Shown here: positions 53,105 through 61,426 of the stretch, one piece after another
How positions within the stretch are numbered: the stretch's first letter is position 1
How the letters are laid out: each line of letters begins with the position of its first letter
From: Flexivirga caeni
Lineage (GTDB): Bacteria; Actinomycetota; Actinomycetes; Actinomycetales; Dermatophilaceae
Assembly (NCBI RefSeq): GCF_003724155.1
Contig: NZ_RJJQ01000014.1
Span: 1 to 64,000 of the forward strand
Direction: 5' to 3'
Length of the DNA stretch: 64,000 nt
Notes under the pieces: generated by a model
Told to the model about the DNA's origin: nothing
Database searches by the model: none
The model's input: the letters and a program-made list of their open reading frames with translations, nothing else
Translations under genes and position numbers: made by a program

Positions 53105-53288
53105 AACAAGCCTTCCTGGGTATGACGGGGACCACCACAAGCTATCCGCGCTGATCGGCCGATGGGGCTAACTGGACCGCCGAATATCAGGAAGTTGTCG
53201 TGAGTTCACCAGATAGTTGTGCTAAGAGCCCGGCACCTGGGACAGGTGTGCGGACACCCGCTCGTGCGGCGCCGGTTAGTGGCAGGCT

Positions 53289-54941
53289 GTGCACATGACG
53301 AGCACCACGAGCCGAGCCGGGCAACTTGCCGCCGCGAGCGACCTGGTCGACATACCGCACCTGGTCACCAGCTATTACGAAATCGAGCCCGATGCCGAAA
53401 ACCTCGACCAGCAGGTCGTTTTCGGCACGTCGGGACATCGCGGCTCGTCCCTGAAAGGCGCCTTCAACCAGGCACACATCCTCGCGACCACCCAGGCGAT
53501 CGTCGACTACCGCCGGTCGCAGGGGTATGACGGGCCGCTCTTCATCGGCCGGGACACCCACGGGCTGTCCGAGCCGGCCTGGGCCTCCGCTCTGGAGGTG
53601 CTGGCGGCGAACGGCGTGCAGGTGCTGGTCGACAGCGCCGACGGGTACACGCCGACGCCGGCCGTCTCGCACGCGATCCTGCGCGCCAATGGCGGACGGA
53701 CCACCGGCGCCGGTCTCGCCGACGGCATCGTCGTCACCCCGTCGCACAACCCGCCCACGGACGGCGGCTTCAAGTACAACCCGCCGCACGGCGGACCTGC
53801 CGACAGTGACGCGACCAAGGTCATCGCGCAGACCGCGAACGACTATCTGCGGGCCGGGCTGCGCGGTGTGCAGCGAGTGCCGTTCGCGCGAGCCCGTGCC
53901 GCTGCCGGCTCCTACGACTTCCAGGGCACGTATGTCGATGATCTGCCGAATCTGGTTGATCTCGAAGCGATCCGGGCAGCCGGCATACACATCGGTGCGG
54001 ACCCGCTGGGTGGCGCATCGGTCGCTTACTGGGGCGCGATCGCCGAGCGTTTCGGCATCGATCTGACCGTCGTCAACCCGCTCGTGGACCCGACGTGGCG
54101 CTTCATGACCCTCGACTGGGACGAGAAGATCCGGATGGACTGCTCGTCGCCGTACGCCATGGCGTCGCTGATCGGCAAGCGCGACTCCTACGACCTGGCC
54201 ACCGGCAACGACGCCGACTCCGACCGGCACGGCATCGTGACCCCGGATGCTGGCCTGATGAACCCCAATCACTATCTGGCAGTGGCGATCCAGTATCTCT
54301 ACGCCGGCGCTCGCCCGGGCTGGTCGTCGCGTCGTGTCGGCAAGACGCTGGTCTCCTCCTCGATGATCGACCGGGTGGTCGCCTCAATCGGCGCTGACCT
54401 GTGGGAGGTGCCGGTCGGCTTCAAGTGGTTCGTGCCCGGATTGCTCGATGGCAGTGTGGGTTTCGGCGGTGAGGAGTCGGCGGGAGCGTCGTTCCTGCGC
54501 ACGGACGGAACGGCCTGGACCACCGACAAGGACGGCATCGCACTGGCGCTGCTCGCCTCCGAGATTCTGGCCCGCACCGGCGAGACGCCGAGTCAGCACT
54601 ACGCGAAACTCGTTGCCGAGCATGGCGATCCGGCATACGCACGCATCGATGCGCCGGCCAACCGCGAGCAGAAGGCCAAGCTCGCGGCGCTCTCCCCCGA
54701 CGACGTCGCCTCGACGACACTGGCCGGGCAGCCGATCACGGCGAAGCTGACCCGTGCGCCCGGCAATGACGCGGCGATCGGCGGCCTGAAGGTCACCACG
54801 GCCGACGCGTGGTTCGCTGCCCGCCCGTCGGGAACCGAGGACGTCTACAAGATCTACGCCGAATCCTTCCAGGGCGCAACGCATCTCGCGCAGGTGCAGG
54901 CGGAGGCGAAGGAGATCGTGTCGGCGGCCCTCGGTGGCTGA
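53289..54941 (+). CDS. pgm: Phosphoglucomutase (alpha-D-glucose phosphate specific)
   Basis: 550 residues. The phosphoserine loop is VTPSHNPPTDGGFKYNPPHG, the magnesium site GNDADSDRHGI, the sugar loop GGEESAGASF and the phosphate site AARPSGTEDVYKIYAE. It interconverts glucose-1-phosphate and glucose-6-phosphate and so links GlgP to central metabolism. GTG 53289 or ATG 53295 could be the start; neither has a clear ribosome site. A 6-bp inverted repeat (CACCTG/CAGGTG at 53234-53248) lies upstream. Confidence 0.93.
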   Translation: MHMTSTTSRAGQLAAASDLVDIPHLVTSYYEIEPDAENLDQQVVFGTSGHRGSSLKGAFNQAHILATTQAIVDYRRSQGYDGPLFIGRDTHGLSEPAWASALEVLAANGVQVLVDSADGYTPTPAVSHAILRANGGRTTGAGLADGIVVTPSHNPPTDGGFKYNPPHGGPADSDATKVIAQTANDYLRAGLRGVQRVPFARARAAAGSYDFQGTYVDDLPNLVDLEAIRAAGIHIGADPLGGASVAYWGAIAERFGIDLTVVNPLVDPTWRFMTLDWDEKIRMDCSSPYAMASLIGKRDSYDLATGNDADSDRHGIVTPDAGLMNPNHYLAVAIQYLYAGARPGWSSRRVGKTLVSSSMIDRVVASIGADLWEVPVGFKWFVPGLLDGSVGFGGEESAGASFLRTDGTAWTTDKDGIALALLASEILARTGETPSQHYAKLVAEHGDPAYARIDAPANREQKAKLAALSPDDVASTTLAGQPITAKLTRAPGNDAAIGGLKVTTADAWFAARPSGTEDVYKIYAESFQGATHLAQVQAEAKEIVSAALGG

Positions 54942-54944
54942 CCG

Positions 54945-55535
54945 ATGACGCAGTCCGGCACCGGCCGGCTCTTCGTGATCTCCGGCGCCCAGGCCGCCGG
55001 CAAGTCGACCGTCGGCCGCGCGCTGGCCGAGGCGCTGCCGCGGTCGGTCTTCGTCGACGGCGACACGATCGGCAACTTCGTGCTGTCCGGCAAGGAGCTG
55101 ATGACCGAGCCGCCGCGAACCCCGGCGATCGAGCAGCTCTTCCTGCGGTATGCCGGGGCACTCACCGTCGCCGACGTCTACCGCTCCGCCGGATTCGACG
55201 CGGTGATCGCGGACAACATCTTCGGCTCGTTCCTGAACGACTACCTGATGATCGCCGCGCCCGAGCCGGTGCACTTCGTGATGCTGAATGCGTCGGCCGA
55301 CATCATCCGGGCTCGCGAGATCGCCCGCGGCGGAAACGCCTACCGGGACGGCTTCACCGTCGAGGGACTGGTGTCCTCGATCGAACACGACACCCTGCGA
55401 GTCGGGCTGTGGATCGACAACACGGTGCTGACGGCCGGGCAGACCGTGGCGCAGATCCTGCGTCATACCGACGACGCACTGGTCGACACCCGCGAGTTCG
55501 CGAACCCACCGGCTGACGCAGGTGACGCCGAGTGA
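54945..55535 (+). CDS. Small P-loop kinase, AAA_33-like
   Basis: 196 residues. Walker A is SGAQAAGKST at residues 14-22, followed by VFVDGDTIGNF with an acidic residue typical of zeta-toxin/chloramphenicol phosphotransferase-like kinases, and a lid region RAREIARGGNAYRDGF. It lies 3 nt after pgm and overlaps the next kinase gene by 4 nt, so the three are one unit. The phosphate acceptor is not known; a sugar or nucleoside is possible. Confidence 0.7.
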   Translation: MTQSGTGRLFVISGAQAAGKSTVGRALAEALPRSVFVDGDTIGNFVLSGKELMTEPPRTPAIEQLFLRYAGALTVADVYRSAGFDAVIADNIFGSFLNDYLMIAAPEPVHFVMLNASADIIRAREIARGGNAYRDGFTVEGLVSSIEHDTLRVGLWIDNTVLTAGQTVAQILRHTDDALVDTREFANPPADAGDAE

Positions 55536-56074
55536 CGCAGGTGCAACCGCGTCAGCCGGCGGCAACTGCGTCAGTCGGCGCGACGGACACCACACTGGTC
55601 GTGCTGCGCGGTCCGTCGCGCGCCGGCAAGTCGAGCCTCGCGATGGCCCTGCGGGACCGGCCGATGTCGGTCGTCGGCCAGGATCACCTGCGCCGGATCA
55701 TCCTGAAGGAGCGCGACAAGCTCGAACTCACCGCCGCGGTCGAGCTCATCGACATGACTGTCCGCTTTTGTCTCGATCACGGCAAAGACGTTGTGCTGGA
55801 AGGGATCCTGTGGTCGCAGAAGTATGGCGAGATGGTCCGCCGGCTGGTGGCGGACCATCGCGGGCGCAACCTCGTCTACTACCTGCAGGTCGACTTCGAC
55901 GAGACGGTTGCCCGGCATACGGCCAGCTCGCAAGCGGCCGAATGGACAGCCGACGCCATGCGCGGCTGGTGGAGCGGGGACGACCGCCTCGGCATACCGG
56001 AGGAAGTCGTGCTCGACGCAAGCCTGCCCGCGGCACAGACTCTGGCCCGGATTGCCGCAGACCTCGACCGTTGA
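55532..56074 (+). CDS. Second small P-loop kinase, AAA_33-like
   Basis: 180 residues. Walker A is RGPSRAGKSSLA (residues 27-36), followed by VVGQDHLRRIIL and CLDHGKDVVLEGILW, in the manner of a kinase that phosphorylates a small alcohol or binds a toxin-like target. The GTG start overlaps the preceding stop (GTGA). The stop TGA falls inside a degenerate copy of the intergenic repeat. It is related in layout, not closely in sequence, to its neighbour. Confidence 0.7.
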   Translation: MTQVQPRQPAATASVGATDTTLVVLRGPSRAGKSSLAMALRDRPMSVVGQDHLRRIILKERDKLELTAAVELIDMTVRFCLDHGKDVVLEGILWSQKYGEMVRRLVADHRGRNLVYYLQVDFDETVARHTASSQAAEWTADAMRGWWSGDDRLGIPEEVVLDASLPAAQTLARIAADLDR

Positions 56075-56138
56075 GGGTTGCGGACGCCCGGGCGGCGGTT
56101 TCGCGTCCCTAACCCTCGACCGTCGAAGGTTGCGTACA
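56057..56138. repeat. Two copies of the short intergenic repeat
   Basis: A degenerate copy (ACCTCGACCGTTGAGGGTTG, 56061-56080) overlaps the kinase stop and a good copy (CCCTCGACCGTCGAAGGTTG, 56113-56132) follows, preceded by GCGTCCCTAA and followed by CGTAC. They fill the 84-bp gap between the convergent kinase and ATP-grasp genes and can form a stem, so they may serve as a terminator. Confidence 0.7.
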
Positions 56139-56158
56139 CCTCAGAGCCGCGAAAGCGG

Positions 56159-57397
56159 TCAACCGAGCAGCTTCTCCTCGTCCTTGGCCCACAGGCCGGT
56201 CAGGCCGCGAAAGTGCCCGAGGAAGCGCTCCTGCTCATGGGCAGGGTAGGTCGAGCGCACCGTCTCGACCAGCAACCGGTCGAAGTCGTCGGACAGCACC
56301 CAGTCGAGCACCATCTCGTCGACGTCCGGAAGTGAGGTCTCGACGAACTCCCGGTAGCGGTCGACCTCGAAGTAGTCATCCGAAAGTCGCTGGTAGGCAT
56401 CGAGTTTCGCCTGGTAATCGTCACTACGGTCGGCAATCTCGAACCACGGCTTGGTGTCCACCTGGGTGTGGCATTCACGCTGGGTGACGACGCAGTAGAT
56501 CGACCACTTCAGCAGCGACTTGATCGCCCACGGGAAGTAGTAGTGCAGTGACGTGATCGCGACGTCGGGGCAGGCGTTGGCATAGTCGATCGGATAGACG
56601 ACGCCGTCCTTGACCAGCATCTCGCAGCTGTTGAACTCCCAGCGGAAGAAGGCATTGACCGTCTGGGCGATGGTGCGCGTCTCGGCGCCGATGCCAGGAG
56701 TGAGGAAGTCGTAGGCGACCTCGTAGCGGTCGTGCATCGGCTCATCCGGACGGAACTTCATCACCATCGTCTCCGGGCCGATGGTCAGGGCGCGCGCGAA
56801 CACTTCGTAGCCGTCGACCGCGCGCTGCAGATGCATCAGCATTTCGCCGGATTCGTCGTAACTGCGCTGGAGTTCGGCTTCGTTGCGGATCATCGAGACC
56901 CCGCGCCAGGCACCGCCGTCGAAGGGCTTCATGAACATCGGGTAGCCCAGCTCGGCCGCGACCGCGGGCAGGTCGAACGACCGGTTGTACTTCGAGGACG
57001 TGTAGGCCCAGCGCGAGTTGTCGACCGGGTGCTTGTACGGCACCAGCACCGTCTCCGGAACGTTCATGCCCATCCGCATCAACGCGCAGTATGCCGAGTG
57101 CTTCTCCATCGACTGGAAGGTGAACGGGCTGTTGAGCAGGTAGACGTCGTCGATCAGCGCGGCCTTCTTCAGCCACTCCCGCGGGTGGTAATACCAGTGC
57201 GCCAGCCGGTCGATCACCAGGTCGGTGCGCGGCCGGTCCCGCAGGTTGAACGGCTCGATGGTCAGCCGCTCGGTGCGTATGTCGTGACGTGTCCCGTCCG
57301 GCGCTGTGATCGGGCCGACCCGGCGAGCCAGCTCCTCGAACGCGCGGGGCCAGTCCTCCTCCGCTCCCAGCAGCAGGCCGATCAAGTGTTCAGTCAC
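56159..57397 (-). CDS. ATP-grasp protein of unknown substrate
   Basis: 412 residues. The ATP-grasp fold shows in YPMFMKPFDGGAWRGVSMIR (nucleotide-binding Lys and flexible loop), ETMVMKFRPDEPMHDRYEVA, and YPIDYANACPDVAITS with the metal-binding Asp and Asn. These enzymes join a carboxylate to an amine or thiol through an acyl phosphate. GTG 57397 has GAAGGGAG upstream. It follows an esterase gene by 37 nt on the same strand. I cannot assign it to a known ligase family. Confidence 0.7.
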   Translation of the reverse strand: MTEHLIGLLLGAEEDWPRAFEELARRVGPITAPDGTRHDIRTERLTIEPFNLRDRPRTDLVIDRLAHWYYHPREWLKKAALIDDVYLLNSPFTFQSMEKHSAYCALMRMGMNVPETVLVPYKHPVDNSRWAYTSSKYNRSFDLPAVAAELGYPMFMKPFDGGAWRGVSMIRNEAELQRSYDESGEMLMHLQRAVDGYEVFARALTIGPETMVMKFRPDEPMHDRYEVAYDFLTPGIGAETRTIAQTVNAFFRWEFNSCEMLVKDGVVYPIDYANACPDVAITSLHYYFPWAIKSLLKWSIYCVVTQRECHTQVDTKPWFEIADRSDDYQAKLDAYQRLSDDYFEVDRYREFVETSLPDVDEMVLDWVLSDDFDRLLVETVRSTYPAHEQERFLGHFRGLTGLWAKDEEKLLG

Positions 57398-57434
57398 CGT
57401 GCGCTCCCTTCGTGAGCTGGTTTACGCCGATCCA

Positions 57435-58178
57435 TCAGCAGAACCGCGGCAGATGGTGTGCCAATTGCTTGCGCCACCACGGCCAGTCGTGTGCACTGTC
57501 GTGGCCCCACACATCGAGCTCGTGCGGAATTCCCTTTTCGGACAACAACTCCGCGAAGGCGATCGTGGACGGCAGTGCCCGGGTCGGCGACACCTCGAAG
57601 GGTCCCTCCCCGACGATCAGCAGCACGCTGGCGGCGCGGCGCAGCCAGTCGAGGTGCTCGCCGTGCAGTCCTCCGACATAGCTCATCGGGTTGGCGAAGT
57701 AAGTGGCGTCGCCCTGTTCGCCGTGCCCGTGCCAGGACGTGACGTCGTAGCTGCCGGACATGCCGATGGCCAGTGGCGCCTGGTGCGCATGCGTCAGGGT
57801 GAAGTGCACCGCGTGGTAGGCGCCCATCGACACGCCGAGAGTGATCAGCGGGCGCTCACCGCCGAGCTGGCCGGCGATCCACGGCAGCACCGCCTGCTCG
57901 AGCCAGCCCGTGTACGCGCGCTGCCGGATCGCGCGCTCCTCGGTCGTGGCGGCGTTGTCCGACCAGGTCCAGCGGTCGGCGGAGTCGACGCAGAAAAACG
58001 ACACGCGCCCGGAGTCCACCAGGTCCTGGACGGCACTGACCATGCCGTTATTGGCGAAATCGTCCGCCCGGCCCGCTTCACTGGGGAAGACCAGGACCGG
58101 ACGGCCCCAGTGCCCGTGCCGGATCACGCCCAGCGAGACGTCCGTCCCGGGCACCTGCAACTCGACGCGTTCGCTCAC
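57435..58178 (-). CDS. Esterase, alpha/beta hydrolase (antigen-85/EsteraseD-like)
   Basis: 247 residues without a signal peptide. The nucleophile Ser is in TLGVSMGAYHAVH, the acid probably near LIVGEGPFE, and the His in WGHDSAHDWPWW. The N-terminal beta-strands (SLGVIRHGHWGRPVLVFPSE) fit the putative-esterase group. GTG 58178 has AAGGA upstream; the longer frame to 58316 has no ribosome site and overlaps the promoter of the divergent gene. It is the first gene of a two-gene unit with the ATP-grasp protein. Confidence 0.75.
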   Translation of the reverse strand: MSERVELQVPGTDVSLGVIRHGHWGRPVLVFPSEAGRADDFANNGMVSAVQDLVDSGRVSFFCVDSADRWTWSDNAATTEERAIRQRAYTGWLEQAVLPWIAGQLGGERPLITLGVSMGAYHAVHFTLTHAHQAPLAIGMSGSYDVTSWHGHGEQGDATYFANPMSYVGGLHGEHLDWLRRAASVLLIVGEGPFEVSPTRALPSTIAFAELLSEKGIPHELDVWGHDSAHDWPWWRKQLAHHLPRFC

Positions 58179-58281
58179 CCGCTCATCCTTTCGCAGACAC
58201 GGCGGTGCGCAAGGGGTTTCGGCCAATCGAGTTCGACCTGTGGTCGATCCGGCCGCCCAGCACGCGCACGAACGCGCGTCG

Positions 58282-58287
58282 TAGGGT
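58282..58287 (+). promoter_or_regulatory. -10 element of the aldo/keto reductase gene (leaderless)
   Basis: TAGGGT ends exactly 7 nt before GTG 58295; no Shine-Dalgarno site. Confidence 0.6.
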
Positions 58288-58294
58288 CGGGACC

Positions 58295-59245
58295 GTGACG
58301 ATGACTTACCGCCCACTGGGCGACTCGGGCCTGATGGTCAGCGCAGTCGGCATCGGCTGCAATGCGTTCGGACGGCGTGTCGATGCGGACGGCGTGCGCG
58401 CCATCCTCGACGCGGCGCAGGAGACCGGGGTGACGCTGCTGGACACTTCGGACACGTATGGCGGTGGCGGCGCCAGCGAAGAACTGCTCGGACGCGCACT
58501 TGCCGGCCGTCGCGACGAGTTCGTGCTCGCCACGAAGTTCGGCATGGACACCGGAGGTCTCAACGGCGCCGATTTCGGCGTCCGCGGTGCGCGGCGCTAC
58601 ATCCGGCGTACGGTCGAGGGCTCGCTGCGGCGGCTGCAGACCGATCACCTCGACCTCTACCAATTGCACCGGCCGGACGACATCACCCCGATCGAGGAGA
58701 CGCTCAGCACGCTCACCGACCTGGTGCGCGAAGGGAAGATCGGCTACCTGGGCTGCTCCAACTTCGCCGGATGGCAGATCGCCGACGCGGACTGGACGGC
58801 GCGCACGGCGGGACTCGAACGTTTCGTGTCCGTGCAGAACCGCTACTCGCTGCTCGACCGGTCGATCGAGGCCGAGGTGGTGCCGGCTGCGGAGACCTTC
58901 GGGCTCGGCGTGCTGCCGTTCTTCCCGCTCGAATACGGCCTGCTGACAGGCAAATACCGTCGCGGGGCGCCGGCGCCGGCCGGATCCCGCGCGACCTCGG
59001 CCCCGTCGCCATGGCTGGAGAACGCCGACTGGGATCGCATCGAAGCGCTGGAGAGCTATGCCGCCGCACGCGACCTCACGATGCTCGACGTCGCGATCGC
59101 CGGACTCGCCGCCCAGCCCGCCGTGGCGTCGGTGATCTCCGGGGCGACCTCGGCCGATCAGGTGCGCGCCAACGCTGCTGCCGTGCGCTGGGAACCCTCG
59201 GCTGCGGACCTGGCGGAGCTGGACGAGATCACCGCGGCCGACTGA
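58295..59245 (+). CDS. Aldo/keto reductase
   Basis: 316 residues. The catalytic tetrad is visible: Asp in TLLDTSDTYGGGGASEE with the Tyr, Lys in VLATKFGMD, and His in LYQLHRPDDITPIEE. The C-terminal NADPH site has VISGATSADQVRANAA. It reduces an unknown aldehyde or ketone in the cytosol. GTG 58295 is chosen by the -10 spacing; ATG 58301 is two codons later, and the longer frame from 58205 covers the promoter. Confidence 0.85.
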   Translation: MTMTYRPLGDSGLMVSAVGIGCNAFGRRVDADGVRAILDAAQETGVTLLDTSDTYGGGGASEELLGRALAGRRDEFVLATKFGMDTGGLNGADFGVRGARRYIRRTVEGSLRRLQTDHLDLYQLHRPDDITPIEETLSTLTDLVREGKIGYLGCSNFAGWQIADADWTARTAGLERFVSVQNRYSLLDRSIEAEVVPAAETFGLGVLPFFPLEYGLLTGKYRRGAPAPAGSRATSAPSPWLENADWDRIEALESYAAARDLTMLDVAIAGLAAQPAVASVISGATSADQVRANAAAVRWEPSAADLAELDEITAAD

Positions 59246-59281
59246 GCGGTCAAGCCGTCAGCAGTAGACACATCGCGCGCC

Positions 59282-59299
59282 ATACCGCGCGATCGGTAT
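59282..59299. terminator. Short hairpin between convergent genes
   Basis: ATACCG and CGGTAT form a 6-bp stem around a 6-nt loop in the 71-bp gap between the aldo/keto reductase and the second esterase. A weak candidate. Confidence 0.35.
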
Positions 59300-59316
59300 A
59301 CCCGGGATAAGTGAAA

Positions 59317-60333
59317 TCAGCCCCGCCATACCTGCGTCAGGAGGTCCGCCAGCAACGGATCCCACTGGTCCCGCCAGGCGATCACGTTGTGCAGGTCGCG
59401 ACCCGGCGCGAAGGTGACCTGCGCACCCCGCCGGCGCAGCGCCGTGGCCATGTCCCGGTTGTTGCCGAAGTTGTCCTCGCCCCGGCCGCACGTCAGCCCG
59501 ACCCGCAGGTCGTCGAAGCTCGCCCTGCGGCGTCCCCAGACCGGCTCACCCGCGCGCAACGACGCGACCAGCCGGCGAACGCGGGACAGCCACGGCCAGT
59601 CACCCTCGTCCGACAGCTCGGTGAAGAACGAACCCGACTGGCTGACCACGACCCCGACGTCGTCCCGGCGCGCGGAGACCAGCAGTGCGGTCAGGCCGCC
59701 GAGGCTGGCGCCGAGCAGACCGACGGGACCGCGCACGGCATACCGGCGGTTGACGTCCTCGATCGCGAAATCGACTGTGCGCAGGAAGCGTTCGGACCCG
59801 GAGAACCACTGCATCCGTTGCACCGCGTCGACGAGCAGCAGTCGCAGTGGCGGCATACCGGATTCGATCGCGGCACCCGCCCACTGCAGCAACTGCCCCG
59901 GACCGGCGTATGACGACCCGTCGAACACCACCAGCAACGGCGCGGCGTCGCGCGCTCGCAGCCCGCGCGGAGCCCACACCTGAGCAGGCAGCGGATGGGT
60001 CAGCGCACTGGGCACCTCAATCCGGTTCAGCCGCCCCGGGACAGCCGGGGCGTCCAGCCACCGCGGCGGCGTGTAGTCAGGCGCACGCCACTCGCTGCGA
60101 TCGCCGAAGTCGGTGGACACGGTGCGCGAGCAGGCCGGGTCGAGCAGCGGCACGCGACGCCTGCCCCGCCGGGCTACGAACTGGTATTCCACTCGCCACT
60201 GCCGCACCGCCACCTGCCGGCGCCAGGATCCCGCCCGCCATACGCACGGACCGCCGAGGTGTGGACTATCGAGAGTGACGCTGTCCCAATGTTTTTCAGC
60301 GTCGGGCAGCACGAAGCTGACGCGCGAGACCAT
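59317..60333 (-). CDS. Enterochelin-esterase-like hydrolase
   Basis: 338 residues. An N-terminal beta-sandwich region (PDAEKHWDSVTLDSPHLGGP and WRVEYQFVARRGRRRVPLLD) precedes an alpha/beta hydrolase domain with LLVVFDGSSYAGPGQ, the nucleophile Ser in GLLGASLGGLTALL, and His in GRDLHNVIAWRDQW. This two-part layout matches Fes/IroE-type esterases that cut siderophore esters, though many actinobacterial homologues have no known substrate. Its ATG follows the stop of the thioredoxin-like gene by 1 nt (TGAATG), implying coupling. Confidence 0.7.
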   Translation of the reverse strand: MVSRVSFVLPDAEKHWDSVTLDSPHLGGPCVWRAGSWRRQVAVRQWRVEYQFVARRGRRRVPLLDPACSRTVSTDFGDRSEWRAPDYTPPRWLDAPAVPGRLNRIEVPSALTHPLPAQVWAPRGLRARDAAPLLVVFDGSSYAGPGQLLQWAGAAIESGMPPLRLLLVDAVQRMQWFSGSERFLRTVDFAIEDVNRRYAVRGPVGLLGASLGGLTALLVSARRDDVGVVVSQSGSFFTELSDEGDWPWLSRVRRLVASLRAGEPVWGRRRASFDDLRVGLTCGRGEDNFGNNRDMATALRRRGAQVTFAPGRDLHNVIAWRDQWDPLLADLLTQVWRG

Positions 60334-61275
60334 TCAGTAGAGCGCGGACATGAGCGCGGTGCGTGCCTTCTTCACCCGCTCATCGGTCGGGCCGACGACG
60401 TCGAAGAGCTGCACCAGGTGCTCGCGGGCCGCGTTGCGCTCGTCGCCGGTGGTCGCCCGCACCAGGTCGATCAGCCGCGCAAACGCATCCTCGATGTGCC
60501 CGCCGAGCACGTCGAGGTCGGCGACGAGGATCTGCTTGTCGACATCGGTCGGGGCAGCAGCGGCCTCCGCACGTGCGGTGTCCAGGTCCACTCCCGCGGT
60601 TCGCTTGAGCAAGCGCACCTGACCGAGGCCGAGCCGTGCTTCGTCGTCCCCCGGGTTCTCCTTGAGCGCCTGCTCGTATGCCGCCACGGCCGCGTCCAAG
60701 TCACCGCTCTCGATGGCGTCGTACGCCCGCTGGTGGGTCTCGGGCAGCTCCGGCTCCGTCTCCGGCTGCTCCGCGGCGTCATCGTCGGCAGAAGTCTCCA
60801 GCCGGCCGGTGACCCCGTTGGCAACGGCGGCCTCGAGCACCTGGTCGAGCACCTGGTGGATGGCCTGCGCGGGCTGGTCCCCGACATACAGCGGCACGGG
60901 CTGGCCGGCGAGGATCGCCAGCACCATCGGCACCTGCTGCACCTGCAACGCCTGCCGGATCTGCAGCGCGGTGTCGATGTCGACGGTGGCCAGTTGGAGG
61001 CGCCCGCCATACGAACGCACCTCAGTGGCAAGGGAGTTCACGTGATCCTTGCTCGCTGGACGGCTGGCCGACCACAACGCGACGATCACCGGGACGCGCG
61101 TCGAGGTCTGCATCGCGTCGGCGAAGGTGGCGTCGTCGACGGCGATCACGAGGTTGTCGGCGGATCCTCCGCCCGGAGCGGCGCCGGCCGGCGCGCTGGT
61201 CGCCGCCGGGCGGGCCAGAGCGGACAGGTCGACGGCACCGCGCAGCGAGGCAGGAGTGATGGGGTGGTCAGTCAT
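60334..61275 (-). CDS. Thioredoxin-domain/TPR protein (CnoX/YbbN-like), no CxxC
   Basis: 313 residues. A thioredoxin fold (about 40-150) carries LWSASRPASKDHV where thioredoxins have WCxxC, and VQQVPMVLAILAGQPV with the cis-Pro. The C-terminal half is made of helices in TPR style (AYDAIESGDLDAAVAAYEQA, NPGDDEARLGLGQVRLL). It resembles the chaperedoxin YbbN/CnoX group, in which loss of the active-site cysteines is common, so a chaperone role is more likely than a redox one. GACAAT lies six bases before ATG 61275. Confidence 0.8.
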   Translation of the reverse strand: MTDHPITPASLRGAVDLSALARPAATSAPAGAAPGGGSADNLVIAVDDATFADAMQTSTRVPVIVALWSASRPASKDHVNSLATEVRSYGGRLQLATVDIDTALQIRQALQVQQVPMVLAILAGQPVPLYVGDQPAQAIHQVLDQVLEAAVANGVTGRLETSADDDAAEQPETEPELPETHQRAYDAIESGDLDAAVAAYEQALKENPGDDEARLGLGQVRLLKRTAGVDLDTARAEAAAAPTDVDKQILVADLDVLGGHIEDAFARLIDLVRATTGDERNAAREHLVQLFDVVGPTDERVKKARTALMSALY

Positions 61276-61281
61276 ACGACC

Positions 61282-61287
61282 ATTGTC
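61282..61287 (-). promoter_or_regulatory. -10 element of the CnoX-like gene (leaderless)
   Basis: GACAAT on the minus strand ending 6 nt before ATG 61275, with no ribosome site. Confidence 0.45.
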
Positions 61288-61358
61288 ACCCGTCGCCTCT
61301 TCGCCCGGCCGTCCGCCTCTGCCCCGGCGCCGGAGTCGCCCGGTGACGGTTCATTCCG

Positions 61359-61426
61359 CCATTGACGCCCGAAACAGCCGGTGACGGCGCAGCTGCGCCG
61401 TCACCGGCGGTTTCGACCGTCAATGG
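61359..61426. terminator. 68-nt near-perfect palindrome
   Basis: The centre (61378-61407) is a perfect 30-bp palindrome built on CCGGTGACGGCGCAG. It continues outward symmetrically, past 2-nt internal loops, with CGAAAC/GTTTCG and then CCATTGACG/CGTCAATGG. The right arm contains the stop codon of the GNAT gene (61420-61422). It may end GNAT transcription before the CnoX-like gene 84 nt further on; the perfect centre would also allow DNA extrusion. Confidence 0.8.

Noticed and set aside
53234-53248. Operator for pgm at CACCTG/CAGGTG
   Set aside because: A 6-bp inverted repeat this short is expected by chance, and no regulator gene is adjacent.
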